Assembly: GCA_946894095.1 (NCBI GenBank)
Contig: OX335644.1
Location: 24,905,595 to 24,969,594, forward strand
Source of the DNA: Incurvaria masculella
Lineage: Eukaryota; Arthropoda; Insecta; Lepidoptera; Incurvariidae
Length of the DNA: 64,000 bases
Direction: 5' to 3'
In this document: positions 24,001 to 33,120 of the stretch, piece by piece
Layout: the number at the start of each line of letters is the position of its first letter
How positions within the stretch are numbered: the first letter of the stretch is position 1
Notes under the pieces: model-generated
Told to the model about the DNA's origin: nothing
Database searches by the model: none
What the model saw: only the letters and a program-made list of their open reading frames with translations
Made by a program: the position numbers and the translations under genes

Positions 24001-27000
24001 AAACGTAGTTTACTAATCATTTGAAAACCACTGTTCCAATTTACTTGATATTTGGTATCATATATCTGGCAACAAATATCTGTGTCTGCATGCCTTTGTT
24101 ATTTCGGTAAATGTATCCTGAGTCAAACCACAGAGAAAACAAAATTAGTATGAAGATTTTGTTTTTGCTTTCATCCTGTTCGGTTTGGATTTTTCAAAAA
24201 AACAAAAGCATGCAGACACAGATTATTGTTGCCTGATATTAAGTATCAAATATCAATTAAATTGGAACAGTGGTTTCCAAATTATTAGTAAACTACGTTT
24301 GTATGGGGAGCATAGCTTACGGGCCGTTCTTAAGATAAATAATTAAATGTTACTTTTTATGTTTGATTGAGATTTAAAATTATATGTTTATATATTAGGT
24401 TGGGGAAAAAGTTTCTTCGCATTTTTTAAGAAAATTCAAAACATTTTTTAATATGGTTTATTTACATTTAACTAAAGTATGTAGGTACCATTTTATTTGA
24501 TAACTTTTTGCCATCTTGTAGGTAGGGACATGATCCCATTGCTATAGAAATATTGGGACTTCTGATCAATATACCGCGACAAGTGGTTTTGGCAGTCCTC
24601 TCGTGATGTTAACCTGACACTGCCTAAAGAATTCTGAAGAGACCTAAACAGGTGGAAATCTGAAGGTGCAAGGTCAGGACTATACGGCGGATGCATTAAC
24701 ACCTCCCAGCCAAACTCTCTTAGTTTTTGCTGAGTGGCTAAAGATGTGTGAGGTCTAGCGTTATCATGATGAAAAACCACACCCCTTCTGTTGATTAATT
24801 CCGGCCGCTTTCTCTCAACTTCTTGCTTTAATCTCATCAGTTGTTCGCAGTAGAGTTCAGAATCGATGGTCCTGCCTGGTGGTAACAGCTCATAATGAAT
24901 AATGCCCTTCCAATCCCACCACACACACAGCATCACCTTGTTGCGAGTTAACCCGGGTTTCGCCACAGTCTGTGAAGCTTGACCGGCCTTTGACCACGAC
25001 CTTTTTCGCACGTTCTTGTCGTACGTGATCCACTTTTCATCACCAGTTATCAGCTTCTTCAAAAATGGTTCGGTTTCATTACGTCGTAATAAAGAATCAC
25101 AAATGATTACACGGTTCATTAGGTTTCTTTCAGTGAGCTCGTGAGGTACCCAAATATCGAGCTTTTTTGTGTACCCAGTTTTTTTCAAATGCGCCAAAAC
25201 TGTTTTGTGGTCAATTCCTAGTTCTTCAGCTACGTCGTAACTACTGATATGCCGATCTTGCTCCACTTTTTCAAAAATGGCATCCATTTTATCCGTAATA
25301 GGGCGACCAGAGCGACGTGCATCTTTGACATCAAAATTTCCGGATTGAAAACGCTTAAACCAAATTTGTGCTACTCTCACAGACACTGCACTAGGTCCAT
25401 AAACATCGCAAATTTTTTTCGCGGCTTGCGTTGCATTTTTACCTTTTTTGTAGTAAAATTTTAAAATGTATCGAATTTCTTCATTAGATTCACTCATTTT
25501 GACAATACGAAAAACAAATGAGAATCACACATTTTCCTAATTTGAATGTGGAATTATGTTCTTTAAAATTTAAACTTTCAATGATACCAAAACCAGCCAG
25601 ATACAAATAGTATAGCCAAAGAGATTTTATTACAAGTTCATACATACTATAATGCGAAAAGACTTTTTCCCCGACCTATTATATGATGGTTTTATTATAA
25701 ATTTACTTATAGTAATTTTGAAACATAAGTATCTTTATAAAAATGTTGTACAGAACTCACAAGTAAAAGAAAATAAAATTGTATTAACATTTTTAATTTT
25801 GGGTGACTTGATTCTACTGCTATGAGTGTGATTTCTACTTCATTGGGTAATCATTTAAAAATCCATAACTTATAGAAGTTCAATACATTCAATCATCAAC
25901 TTGAAGTCATGCACCGATGTTGGTCACACATTGCAACGTTGTAAGATGTGATTATTTTAGAGATAACAGAATCATGGATTGCAAAACCATGCCATGCATT
26001 TTGTAATAGCAGGTATCCTTTCATTTCGGCAAGCGGATATATTTCTGTACAAACCATATCCAAGCATCAGGTGGGACAAATTTGGAAAAACTGTATTTTT
26101 CTCTTAATTCTAACACACTGTGACAAATCGATTTTCAAACTCTAGCATATTAAAAATTGGTATCTACCGAGGTACTTAAGTGTTACCTATTCATAAAATA
26201 TATTATTCTACGGTTGCCCAATCAGCTGCTTTCCTTCAAATCTGACGCTGATGCAATATTGAAGAATATTAGACAGGGAATTACTATCTGATGCAACAAA
26301 CCATTTAGTTGCGATACGAACATTTGGCATCGTCAAATCGGACTAACCGAAACTTTTATCTTGTTATTCTTGTCATGCCTTTTAAACATCTCTCCGCCCA
26401 CTCAAATAATTAAATCAAAATCATCAATGTTGATCTAGCAAATTTATGTTTCGGCGTGCATTAAAATTTGTGGAGGCACTGCCCTTGGTAGCATACAAAT
26501 AATTTGATTACATTGCACAGTTGCTGGAAACATTTTTTGCATGCCAATACGTGCAATTTGTTTACAACTAGGTATGTACCCCTTTCTTGAGTTACGATTT
26601 TATAAATCTAAATGATTGAAACATTGTTTCCACTGGTACCATCTGTACTACAATTATCTTTTGAGACTATGCACCATCGACAAACATAAGTCCTTACGTC
26701 CGGTAAGCAGGGCACTCTACCGCAACCCTCCGGGCGGTGCAGTCCCCTTTTCCCGCTTCACCTCCGCACGATGCGACATCATAGCAATCGTGTTGGAATG
26801 TGCTACTGGACTTTTGAATGCGACCGTACCCAGAACGATGCACTGTAAGGGCTCATCGGTGAGCGTAAATGTTGTCAAGGATGCTATCTACAGTAGGCGG
26901 AGATGCGCGGAAAAGCTACAGATACAAGAAAATATTAACAGCCATTAGTCCAGGTGGATGTACATTACTTTTTGATCTTTAAGACTTTCCAAACTCGAGA

Positions 27001-30000
27001 GAATTTGTAAATTTCGTGAATCACAATAAAATTATTGATTAAAGCTTATTCATAAACATATTAATAAATAAACATCTGATTTTCAAACACATTTCCCTCA
27101 GATGGAATTGAATTAGGGACATTTTCCGAGTACCTAGTAGTACTAGTAATAACACTAATATTTTGATAATTCAACTAAAAGTTTAATGCACCAAAATTTT
27201 AAAACATTACTTGATATAGTAATTCAAAGTGTTTATGGAGACGTGTATCTTGTCACTTCTTAACAAACACACATAATTGCACTTTTATTCTTAGTTCTGA
27301 AACGAATACCACATAATTTCCTTAAAAACTTCCTAACAAACGCAATCACTCTGCGTTCAAAATTTAAAAGAGCATAGTTTTGGTGCATTATGGCTAAAAT
27401 AAATCAGTCCACGAAAATAAAATACCACAAATGAAAAATAATTACAATGGTGTCCTACCATGATAATAAATTTACACCCTACAATGACAGGGAACTAGTG
27501 TTTTGCAATACAATTGCCAGCTGTGGGATCAAGACTCGACTTCACGATAAATAAAAAAAATTCAACACAATTTTTGTGTTTATATCATAATATTTTTTTT
27601 TTGTAATCAAAAATATATTGATGTAAAAGATCGGACAGCAGAGAGAAGCTGAATGGTTAAGTAACTTGCAAGCGCATTGCAAAACATTTGTTAGACAGTT
27701 TGCTGTGAAAACACTACTTATAATCTTATCTCTACGATTAGCACTAATACTGGAAAGTGTCTATTTGTAAGTCATCCACGAATTATTTTGATTATATGGG
27801 TTGAGGAAGGGCTGCTGGTAATTGAGGTATTGATTGTGGGTCGCCTGGAATTGGTCGAAGTGACTTTCCGTTGCCACCGGCCTCTGGTCGAAATAATTCA
27901 TGTCCCTCCACATGCCCACCCGGGGATCCTCTTGCTGCTGTCTCGGCGTCTCCTGCACGGGCATCGCGTGCAGTCGCTCCGAGACATCGGGCCCGTATTG
28001 GTACGTTCTAAAGTCCAGCGGTTGCGGCGCAGTGATAATGGGGTCCGTGTATTGTCCGATCGGCAGGGACCAGTCGAGGTTGTTGTGCATCTGATTGTCT
28101 AGGGGGGCGGTAGTTCTCTCCGAGCTGCTTGGGAGGTACGCCTGTGGTTCGGGTGCTGGCTTCAGTTTAGGGGTTCGCTTCCTCGGCGTCTTGGGTTTGA
28201 TGCTCTTCGGTTTTGGCGCAGTCGTTATGATTTCTGGAGAAAGAGGCATCGCCTTAGGTCGCATCGCCGTAAACTTTTCGTACTCACTCATGAAGTCACT
28301 ATTGCTTTTCTTTACTGTTACAGCCAAAGGTTTTGGTTTTGGGGGCAACGGTAAGACTGTAGGCTTCAACTGTGCGCTCTGAATGGGAAAATCTGGTTTT
28401 AAAACTGGCATCAAAAGTTTCTGGAGGTGTCTGTAGGTATTTTTCGGGGGAATTATCTCCAAGATACTGGATTCTTTCGTGGTTATCGTGCTCATTGGAG
28501 TTAATTTCTCCAAAGTAGTCGCTTCCGGGGTTATCTCTTTCTCTCTGAGCGCTATGTGAAGGTCCGCTGACAGAGTAGGCTTTCGTTGAGGGGCCTTCGG
28601 TTTATTTTTATCACCCTCTGTTGATTTTCGCTTGCGCACTTTTGGTTCTGCCTTAACCTTGGTTTTCTTCTTTTCACTAGTGGTTTTCTGGACAGCTTCA
28701 ATAAAAACCTGATGGCTCCCTTTTTCCGTGGTCGTTTCTCCGACATTGGAAGGTGTTATGTCATCATCCCAATTAGCTACAACCGCTTCCATATCCTTCA
28801 ACTGTTCTTCAGACAATCTTTTTGACTTCACTTTCTTTTCTTTTTTAGACTTCTCCTCTTTACTGACCGGCGGTTTTTTCTCCTTTTTGGGTGGTTCCTT
28901 CTTAGGGGTGCCTTCTTTTGGTTCTTTCTTGGTGTGGACACGTTTCTTCTTTCCCTTTTTCTTTTTGCCTTCCGAGACCTCAAAGTCCGAATCCTGCTCG
29001 GAGTCCATATAACCGACGTCAGGTACCGTCGCCTCCGATGGGTCCATCTCGTCCCCTTTCAGCCAGATGTCCTCCAGGGCCTCAAGCTGACTTTCGTGTC
29101 CGCTGGCGAGGACCGACATCAAAGGCCGCTTCATTGAGGTCATCATGTCCAGGTCTCCCTCGGCCATGGTCATCTGCTCGTCCGCATTGATGTCTCCGGG
29201 GTCTTCGCCGAGAATGGACACCCCGATGGCTCCCTCCGAGATGCTCTTAGTTGCCATCGCACGCTTTAGGTGCAACGGATGCCTTTTCTTCTCTTTCATC
29301 TTTGTTTCGGCCTCGACGAAGGAGTCAGGCAGCTCGGTGTTGTTTTTATTGCAGAGGATATCTTGCCCGGAGGGGTGCGGTGCCGCTGCCATACGGTCTG
29401 GCTGCTCAGGATGGCAACCTATGTCTTGTCCTCGCAGCCACAGCTCATACCGTTCCGGCTGGAACCGCTTCACAAACGTATCCATCGATATCTTGACCAT
29501 GTCGTTGCTGCATGTGCACTGAGTAGCTCTCTTACCGTACTCCACCCATCGCGGTGCAGCAAAGTTGGTCGACTCGGCGCAATTGAAACCGTGATTGAAA
29601 CCCGCATGGTATCCAAATGGAAATGTAATAATTATCTCGCCTTGCTTCTGAGTTATTTTATTGTATGGTACAGAATACTGTTTTAGGATCTGAGGGGATA
29701 TGAGAGTCATCTTGTGCCTGAGAAAGGCGTGGCAAGTTTGGGCAGACGTTGGGAAGAATCCTGATGCAATCCTTTCGAATCGCTTGCCGTGCTCCGGCGG
29801 AATAGCGTACCACGTCTTTGGATCACCGAAATGGAGATAGTTGATCGAGTACAGATCCATGTCTTCAGTGTGCCAGGCGAACGTCGTTTTCCACATACCG
29901 AAGTACAAGTACGCCGTGTTCACTCCGTCGATCTCAATACCATAATCCGTGTTCACGTAGTCCAGGATGGTCCCGAGCCTGTTTATATTCCACTCGTTCA

Positions 30001-31243
30001 CATCTGGATCGGTGATGCTACCGTTGACGTCGGCACCGTATATTGGGGCCACATAAGTGACGTTCTTCCAGTATTTGCGCTCGAGGTCTTCGTAGCTGGA
30101 GTGACGCGGGGTGCAGTACTTCGCCGACTTGGCCATCACTGCGAACTGCTTGACGGTCATCGCCTTCTTCTGTATGTTGATCTGTTGGAACAGGCCTTGC
30201 TTGCCCGTCACCACCTGGCAGATCGGTGAAGGGATCGTGATGTCCAGGTCGTCGAGGCTATAACCGCCCTTCCGCGGAACCCACTCGGGCGGAGGGATTA
30301 CTTTCGCGATACCAGCCTTGTGGGCTCCTTTTGACTCCATGTGCTGAATGTAGGCATTGAAGTCCTTGAACTCGTCCCAGGTGGGACGGAACACCTGGAT
30401 CGAGACGCCGCCTGAGCCCCCGCAAACATCGTACTCGTCGATGCTCGACATTTTTCTAGTTTTTATCGATTAAACCCCACAGTACTTCAACGCACTTTAA
30501 CACAAAATGGTACTTTCACCACGAATTTACCGCGATGGGGCCGCACATCATACATCGCTAAACGTATTTTGTAATCACTACAACGAAAACACAAATCCCC
30601 GAACAGAAAATGGCCGTCAATTTTCACGCTTTTGCTCGATTGATGCAGCGCTTGCAGTTCGGTCGCACCGAGATCGGCCCTTTGAAAGTTTACAGCTCCG
30701 TATTCGGAAATCGTCACGTACGCAAATAATTTCTATTGAAATAATAGATAAATAGATGAAAAAAGGTTACGGAGCTTCAACCGGGCTGAGGCACAAATAT
30801 TTGTTCTCGCTTCCTGCACATTTCTGTTACGTCGACCAAGCTTTCACCAAATGTAATTACAAATTAAAATCCGACATCATGCACGATTTTTGACAACCAA
30901 TTTGTTTTGCAATTGAAAATAATTTCAAATATATTTTAAAATATTTAGATTGGACCTAAATTGCAAAACATTATGCAGTATTTCTATTATCAAGGGCACA
31001 AGTGATGACAGTGCTTATGTTGGTGATAGCGAGAGCAGATAATGTTTGGTAATTGTTATGTTGGTATTACCGTAGACATTTTACAGCGTGTTATTCGCCG
31101 TATTTACGTTATGACCGGCAGCGAATAATAGTTTTAGCATTATCATACAAAGTTTATCGATCAATAAAGCATTTTTCACTTACTTGAAATGATTCTTCGA
31201 ACTCTTCGACCAAATTACCGCTGCCGCTACTCGGGGCAGCCAT
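8974..31243 (-). CDS. MED28: MED28, Mediator complex subunit 28 (8-exon gene)
   Basis: MED28 is a head-module subunit of Mediator, linking transcription factors to RNA polymerase II in the nucleus. Coding exons by coordinate are 31184-31243, 20887-21011, 19410-19554, 17066-17200, 16369-16419, 10108-10246, 9353-9430 and 8974-9011. All have GT-AG borders and compatible phases (0,2,0,0,0,1,1). Exon 1 encodes [20 protein letters not shown]. Exons 2-3 carry the conserved core with [12 protein letters not shown] and [16 protein letters not shown], close to animal MED28. Exons 4-6 add a Gly/Ala/Gln-rich insertion. Exon 6 ends with [13 protein letters not shown], the family's C-terminal motif. The frame meets TGA at 9399-9401 (228 aa). 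Beyond it an Arg-Gly repeat continues in phase through exon 8 to TAG at 8974 (256 codons if read through). Intron 1 contains Kdm4. Identity of exons 1-6 is secure by motif memory; exons 7-8 are inferred from phase. Confidence 0.88.
9020..9085 (-). mobile_element. Family G tail next to MED28 exon 8
   Basis: TTCATTCATCATCTATAGAC then AGTACACTGTATTC and an A-run. A short 5'-truncated piece sitting within 10 bp of the exon 8 acceptor. Confidence 0.65.
9353..9430 (-). CDS. MED28: MED28 exon 7 with in-frame TGA then Arg-Gly repeat
   Basis: 78 bp, acceptor ATTGCAG and donor GTAACG. In the phase set by exon 6 it reads [10 protein letters not shown], then TGA (9399-9401) followed by C, then [15 protein letters not shown]. 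Phase at the donor is 1, exactly what exon 8 needs to continue the Arg-Gly run. The stop may be the true terminus, a leaky stop (UGA-C), or a CGA-to-TGA change. Confidence 0.65.
9732..9802 (+). repeat. tRNA-Thr(TGT)-derived SINE head
   Basis: GTCGGGATAGCTCAGCAGT ... GGTCGCAGGTTTGAATCCTG ... CCGAC folds as a cloverleaf with loop CATGTAA (anticodon TGT). Position 33 is A, and the same sequence recurs with a shared tail at 49441 and 62359, so it is a SINE rather than a tRNA gene. MED28 intron 6. Confidence 0.75.
10108..10246 (-). CDS. MED28: MED28 exon 6 (C-terminal motif)
   Basis: 139 bp, acceptor GGTGTAG and donor GTAACT. It encodes [20 protein letters not shown], a Gly-rich linker, then [13 protein letters not shown]. 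The last segment matches the GSLAYLEQASANI end of animal MED28, tying the low-complexity exons to this gene. It ends with one base of the next codon. Confidence 0.88.
10247..11689. other. MED28 intron 5, distal part
   Basis: 10247-10440 is moderately GC-rich; 10441-11689 is AT-rich. No gene, repeat copy or RNA recognised. Confidence 0.5.
11690..11825 (+). repeat. Dispersed repeat (CACCGTGAAAGTTCGAAAGC), copy 1
   Basis: AGGGTTCTTCAAACATG ... GGCCGGCCGGCATAGTTTTC ... AAGTTCGAAAGCCTATGGGC. Matches 63385-63520; probably a LINE 3' end. Confidence 0.6.
11824..12192. mobile_element. MITE family C, long-TIR TTAA element
   Basis: 369 bp. Left TTAAGGATGTTCCGACCCATA; right TATGGGTCGGAACAGCCTTAA. The inverted similarity continues far inward (TTTCGCTGCAA, ACTTTTTGCG), leaving a short central loop. 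In MED28 intron 5. Confidence 0.85.
12482..12856 (-). mobile_element. MITE family B, copy with TTAA ends
   Basis: 375 bp, TTAAGAACGGCCCCTAAGC at the left and GCTTACGGGCCGACCTTAA at the right. About 19-bp imperfect TIRs including TTAA. In MED28 intron 5. Confidence 0.85.
13278..13720. repeat. Tandem repeat, 147/148-bp unit, 3 units
   Basis: Units start GATACAGCTACCAGTAGTCA at 13278, 13425 and 13573. Nearly identical. Contains TTCAGAGAGCACCTGTCAC and GTCCGGA-like blocks that also occur, diverged, at 36180-36740. Confidence 0.93.
14540..15175. repeat. Foldback of AACGTATAAT motifs
   Basis: The left part repeats AACGTATAAT and GATCGTATAAT; the right part repeats the inverse ATTATACGTTGTGACTATT. 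Many copies surround an unrelated centre (14790-14940). MED28 intron 5. Confidence 0.75.
15940..16285. repeat. Degenerate ~60-bp tandem repeat
   Basis: Repeated CTCTGACA(A/T)GCCACAGTAAGCAA, ACACAAATCC-like units, about six, diverged. Lies just downstream of MED28 exon 5 in transcript order. Confidence 0.75.
16369..16419 (-). CDS. MED28: MED28 exon 5 (Ala/Gln micro-exon)
   Basis: 51 bp, phase 0 at both ends, acceptor CGTTGCAG and donor GTACCG. It encodes [17 protein letters not shown]. Too short to identify alone; supported by phase and by matching the composition of exons 4 and 6. Confidence 0.7.
17066..17200 (-). CDS. MED28: MED28 exon 4 (Gly-rich)
   Basis: 135 bp, phase 0 at both ends, acceptor after a GCGCGCGCGCAG tract and donor GTGGGC. 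It encodes [11 protein letters not shown], a run of 11 Gly, [10 protein letters not shown], then a Gln-rich stretch ending AQSAMQ. Low-complexity insertion absent from vertebrate MED28. The call rests on splice sites, phase and GC content. Confidence 0.78.
17360..17530 (+). mobile_element. RTE-type LINE 3' fragment
   Basis: Encodes [20 protein letters not shown] and [10 protein letters not shown], the C-terminal tail of RTE-like reverse transcriptases. MED28 intron 3. Confidence 0.75.
17995..19130 (+). mobile_element. Non-LTR retrotransposon, RT and 3' end (CR1-like), defective
   Basis: Encodes RT motifs [19 protein letters not shown] and [10 protein letters not shown], where the catalytic YADD is FAED, so it is inactive. 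A frameshift near 18545 separates this from the C-terminal part ([20 protein letters not shown] ... [18 protein letters not shown]). Ends in a 3'UTR with an ACAATAACA tail. MED28 intron 3. No 5' half is present. Confidence 0.85.
19367..19393 (-). repeat. Partial copy of MED28 exon 3 start
   Basis: GCGGCTTGAGCGCCGACAGC then GGGAAC equals the first ~26 bp of exon 3 (19529-19554) with one or two changes. It begins 17 bp past the exon 3 donor. Confidence 0.8.
19410..19554 (-). CDS. MED28: MED28 exon 3
   Basis: 145 bp, acceptor GCGTAG and donor GTCTGT. It completes the Arg codon, then encodes [19 protein letters not shown] and [19 protein letters not shown]. This is the coiled-coil part of the MED28 core and the strongest family match. 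A partial copy of its first ~26 bp lies in the following intron (19367-19393). Confidence 0.93.
20109..20375 (+). repeat. Repeat family E (GTGCGAGTCGGACTCGC), copy
   Basis: AAGTGCGAGTCGGACTCGCA then GAAGGGTTCCGTACC ... GACGGACGGACGG ... GGGTACGGAGCCCT. Common style of lepidopteran repeat (from memory). MED28 intron 2. Confidence 0.8.
20515..20860 (-). mobile_element. LINE-like 3' end (family G), reverse copy
   Basis: TTTATTCATCATCCATAGAC ... ACGTCCACTTAGTCTAAG ... GAGCATCACGCCGGGC. Ends just downstream of MED28 exon 2. Confidence 0.7.
20887..21011 (-). CDS. MED28: MED28 exon 2
   Basis: 125 bp, acceptor TCGGCAG and donor GTGGGT. It encodes [10 protein letters not shown]... through [14 protein letters not shown] plus two bases of an Arg codon. 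This is the conserved helix of MED28. A 105-bp tandem array abuts its acceptor. Confidence 0.92.
21012..21380. repeat. 105-bp tandem array at the MED28 exon 2 acceptor
   Basis: Units begin at 21012, 21117, 21222 and 21327. Each holds two related half-units (CACGTCTATCCACCAGCGGT and CACGTCTATCCATAGGCGGT). The first unit contains the real splice acceptor of exon 2. Confidence 0.93.
22048..22618 (+). mobile_element. TTAA-flanked MITE family A, full copy
   Basis: 571 bp from TTAAGGTGGCCCAACCCG to its perfect 18-bp inverse. TTAA occurs at both ends, as for TTAA-targeting (piggyBac-type) transposons. In MED28 intron 1. Reference copy of the family. Confidence 0.9.
22619..23957. other. MED28 intron 1, left segment
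   Basis: AT-rich and non-coding. A short family E end (GGGTTCCGTTAGAACC ... TACGGAACCCTAAT) occurs at 23693-23730. Nothing else recognised. Confidence 0.5.
23958..24333 (+). mobile_element. MITE family B, copy with TTAA ends
   Basis: 376 bp, TTAAGGTGCCCCCGTAAGC to GCTTACGGGCCGTTCTTAA. In MED28 intron 1, just left of the mariner. Confidence 0.85.
24395..25679 (-). mobile_element. mariner transposon, near-intact, with TIRs
   Basis: 1.29-kb element with terminal inverted repeats. The left end starts TTAGGTTGGGGAAAAAGT; the right end inverts to ATAGGTCGGGGAAAAAGT. TA duplications occur at 24393-24394 and 25680-25681. It lies in MED28 intron 1, 2 kb from the Kdm4 stop. One almost complete transposase ORF suggests recent arrival. 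Confidence 0.93.
24493..25497 (-). CDS. mariner transposase (D,D34D), 334 aa
   Basis: Cut-and-paste transposase that binds the TIRs and catalyses excision and integration. The N-terminus has paired helix-turn-helix segments ([29 protein letters not shown]). The catalytic triad is visible: D in TGDEKW, D in HHDNARPH and D in [11 protein letters not shown], with the WVPHEL linker motif. No frameshift is seen. The ORF ends at WQKVIK. The next codons would read N-G-T-Y-I-L before another stop, so the usual last few residues were probably lost through a late nonsense change. Related to mariners common in Lepidoptera; the subfamily is not assigned. Confidence 0.93.
   Translation of the reverse strand: MSESNEEIRYILKFYYKKGKNATQAAKKICDVYGPSAVSVRVAQIWFKRFQSGNFDVKDARRSGRPITDKMDAIFEKVEQDRHISSYDVAEELGIDHKTVLAHLKKTGYTKKLDIWVPHELTERNLMNRVIICDSLLRRNETEPFLKKLITGDEKWITYDKNVRKRSWSKAGQASQTVAKPGLTRNKVMLCVWWDWKGIIHYELLPPGRTIDSELYCEQLMRLKQEVERKRPELINRRGVVFHHDNARPHTSLATQQKLREFGWEVLMHPPYSPDLAPSDFHLFRSLQNSLGSVRLTSREDCQNHLSRYIDQKSQYFYSNGIMSLPTRWQKVIK
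25682..27760. other. MED28 intron 1 between mariner and Kdm4
   Basis: AT-rich, no repeat or gene recognised. 26690-26940 is less AT-rich with open frames but no family match. The Kdm4 3'UTR should lie in the right part; a T-run at 27593-27602 (A-run on the minus strand) is the nearest poly-A-like tract. TTTATT at 27282 is a possible poly(A) signal on the minus strand. Confidence 0.4.
27761..30451 (-). CDS. Kdm4: Kdm4, JmjN/JmjC histone lysine demethylase (intronless)
   Basis: Fe(II)/2-oxoglutarate dioxygenase that removes methyl groups from H3K9 and H3K36 in the nucleus. The 896-aa product has a JmjN domain (about residues 17-58, from VFRPTWDEF) and a JmjC domain (about 150-316). Iron ligands are H194, E196 (FAWHTED) and H282 (GYHAGFNHG). 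Zinc ligands are C240, H246, C312 and C314 ([12 protein letters not shown]). All are present, so it should be active. Residues ~350-896 are disordered, Lys/Glu-rich at about 490-640 (KKKKGKKKR, probable nuclear signals) and Pro-rich later. No PHD or Tudor domains are seen, as in fly Kdm4 proteins. The start context AAAAATGTC suits an insect. The ORF has no introns and lies inside MED28 intron 1 on the same strand. A retrocopy origin is possible but unproven. Confidence 0.95.
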   Translation of the reverse strand: MSSIDEYDVCGGSGGVSIQVFRPTWDEFKDFNAYIQHMESKGAHKAGIAKVIPPPEWVPRKGGYSLDDLDITIPSPICQVVTGKQGLFQQINIQKKAMTVKQFAVMAKSAKYCTPRHSSYEDLERKYWKNVTYVAPIYGADVNGSITDPDVNEWNINRLGTILDYVNTDYGIEIDGVNTAYLYFGMWKTTFAWHTEDMDLYSINYLHFGDPKTWYAIPPEHGKRFERIASGFFPTSAQTCHAFLRHKMTLISPQILKQYSVPYNKITQKQGEIIITFPFGYHAGFNHGFNCAESTNFAAPRWVEYGKRATQCTCSNDMVKISMDTFVKRFQPERYELWLRGQDIGCHPEQPDRMAAAPHPSGQDILCNKNNTELPDSFVEAETKMKEKKRHPLHLKRAMATKSISEGAIGVSILGEDPGDINADEQMTMAEGDLDMMTSMKRPLMSVLASGHESQLEALEDIWLKGDEMDPSEATVPDVGYMDSEQDSDFEVSEGKKKKGKKKRVHTKKEPKEGTPKKEPPKKEKKPPVSKEEKSKKEKKVKSKRLSEEQLKDMEAVVANWDDDITPSNVGETTTEKGSHQVFIEAVQKTTSEKKKTKVKAEPKVRKRKSTEGDKNKPKAPQRKPTLSADLHIALREKEITPEATTLEKLTPMSTITTKESSILEIIPPKNTYRHLQKLLMPVLKPDFPIQSAQLKPTVLPLPPKPKPLAVTVKKSNSDFMSEYEKFTAMRPKAMPLSPEIITTAPKPKSIKPKTPRKRTPKLKPAPEPQAYLPSSSERTTAPLDNQMHNNLDWSLPIGQYTDPIITAPQPLDFRTYQYGPDVSERLHAMPVQETPRQQQEDPRVGMWRDMNYFDQRPVATESHFDQFQATHNQYLNYQQPFLNPYNQNNSWMTYK
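30452..31183 (-). promoter_or_regulatory. Probable Kdm4 promoter/5'UTR within MED28 intron 1
   Basis: 732 bp between the Kdm4 ATG and MED28 exon 1. Both genes read leftwards, so Kdm4 transcription must start here or share the MED28 promoter. No TATA box is evident; 30480-30720 is the least AT-rich part. Confidence 0.4.
31184..31243 (-). CDS. MED28: MED28 exon 1 (start codon)
   Basis: Twenty codons from the ATG at 31243, ending in EEFEESFQ before the donor GTAAGT. Phase 0 matches exon 2. The EFE-E-FQ motif is typical of the MED28 N-terminus, which fixes this start even though the exon is far (10.2 kb) from exon 2. Confidence 0.88.
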
Positions 31244-31799
31244 TTTGACACTCGACCTTTTTCCTATTATTCTTACGTTGGTAAACTTGCAGAACGTGGC
31301 TTCATTGATCTATTTCGCACGTTTGTAAGGGCTGTGCAAAACATTGCAATTGCAACTTTACGATACGAATACAGAACTCATAAAACCTCGTTTAATAATG
31401 TTACGGGGAAATGGCGAAAATGTACGAGTAGGTATATTTCTAAATCCAGCAGTTTTTTTTTCATAATTTTTTGATAAATTCACCTGGTTTCAAACAAAGC
31501 TTGCTTGAAAATAAAATTCACCTGTAATTGCGGGGTGAATACGGAATAGATCCAGTTGACTTTGCAAATGAATACCGTACCGTAATACCGAATACCGTAA
31601 GTTGCTTTGCGCCTTGCGAAGGTGCATGCGCAACCCTGAACAGCTGTTATATGATGTGTATGTTTTGGTCATGTGATAAAGCAACGCGTACTGGAGGGGG
31701 AATGTAAACAGCACCAATACGATCACAAAAACTTACTTTGGTTACGTTGCACTATACTCACACATGACACAGTTAGATATTGTTTTTATTAAAAATGTA

Positions 31800-32698
31800 T
31801 TAAGGTGACCCTTCCCGGTGGGACTAACTCATTCGCGGGCACGGTACAAAACCGTGCTATTGCGCTCTGGGACCCTCTATGTTTCAAAGAAAAAGACAAG
31901 CTCCGTGATGAGGAGGATGCAACATGTCCACAAAGCAGACAATGCGCATAGTGTTTGATTTGGTAAGATTTAAGAAAATTTTAATCACAAAGCGACTTCT
32001 AGCTAAAAGTAATCCACGACCGCTGTAGTCAAAAGTCTAACAAAAACTAAATTGATTATAAATTTTGATTAAACAACCTATGTCTCATGACTAATCTTTT
32101 GATAACGGCGAATGCCGAAATATTACTGCTTTTTACGATATCTATGTTATGTTTCAGGATCGGCTCCCGATTCCCGATCCTTCACTCCCTGCACCCCATT
32201 GCAGCTCCTGGGGCGCGGCTCGCGCCATCCGATCCGCATAGAGACGGCGGCGCGGGACACAAGAGAGGGCGTTCAGCTACATACAACCAGATTAGCTGTT
32301 TTTCTCATTTATTTAATTATTTATTTATTCATTTACCTATTTAGTTGTTTTCACCGTATTGGTTCTGTAGGCAGACATAATATTAATAACAACGATTGTT
32401 GTTTTTGTGTTTGTTGTAGAGACAGCACCATAACCAGACTAATCTTTTTAAGATTTATAGATTTTATCATTGAGTAATCCACCTCCAAAGTTATTGTATA
32501 AAACACGCAAAAAAATTCAACCTTTCCGACCTTATAACTTAGAAACCAAACATAATTGTACAATGGCAACGGTTATCAGACATCTAGTTCGATCAAATAA
32601 AGCAATTTTGAGCAAAATTTTGGATCTCTGTCAAGAAATATGGGCGTAATCGTCTTTCCTCGTTTGTATGGGGAGTTGAGCGGGATGGCCCACCTTAA
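31800..32698 (+). mobile_element. MITE family A copy carrying a nested insertion
   Basis: Starts TTAAGGTGACCCTTCCC and ends GGCCCACCTTAA. It is 899 bp long because 336 bp are inserted at 32101-32436 between 12-bp direct repeats. It begins 557 bp upstream of the MED28 ATG. Confidence 0.88.
32101..32436. mobile_element. Unidentified insert inside MITE A (12-bp target duplication)
   Basis: Flanked by GACTAATCTTTT at 32089-32100 and 32437-32448. The left part is GC-rich (32160-32280), the right part AT-rich. No poly-A end, TIR or recognisable ORF. The duplication length suggests retrotransposition, but the element is unknown to me. Confidence 0.6.
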
Positions 32699-32747
32699 GT
32701 AGAATCTACCGAGAACGTAGACTTATATTTATTTTTGCATATCGAGA

Positions 32748-32778
32748 ATGAAATGAAATGAAATGAAATGAAATGAAA
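32748..32778. repeat. (TGAAA)n microsatellite
   Basis: About six uninterrupted ATGAA pentamers. Confidence 0.9.
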
Positions 32779-33120
32779 GGTCACAAAATGTATTTAAAAT
32801 ACACATAATCATAATTGGAGTAGTGATATTATAAGTGTGTTCTCAATTTATTATGCCTATGCAATTATAGTCGAGATTTTTTTAGTACAGTTTTTGGCGA
32901 CAATAACCAATGCATCAATCAAACAGGAGTATACAAATTAAGACTCCGATAAGCACCCAAATAAATTAGCCTCAAACTTGATGAAATCGAGGAGGCTCTT
33001 CACGAGACTGAAGAGAAGAGCACCGCAATACCTAATGACAGCTTAGTCTTTTAAGCTGTGTACTTTGTGGAAATTTCATTGGACATTCGCCACACTCAAG
33101 ACAAGTATTCCTAACAAAAC

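Noticed and set aside
26616..26948. 110-codon frame in MED28 intron 1
   Set aside because: No recognisable domain, ordinary composition and no splice partners.
27788..30229. Several antisense open frames of 60-146 codons over Kdm4
   Set aside because: Shadows of the long GC-rich Kdm4 ORF with no family similarity.
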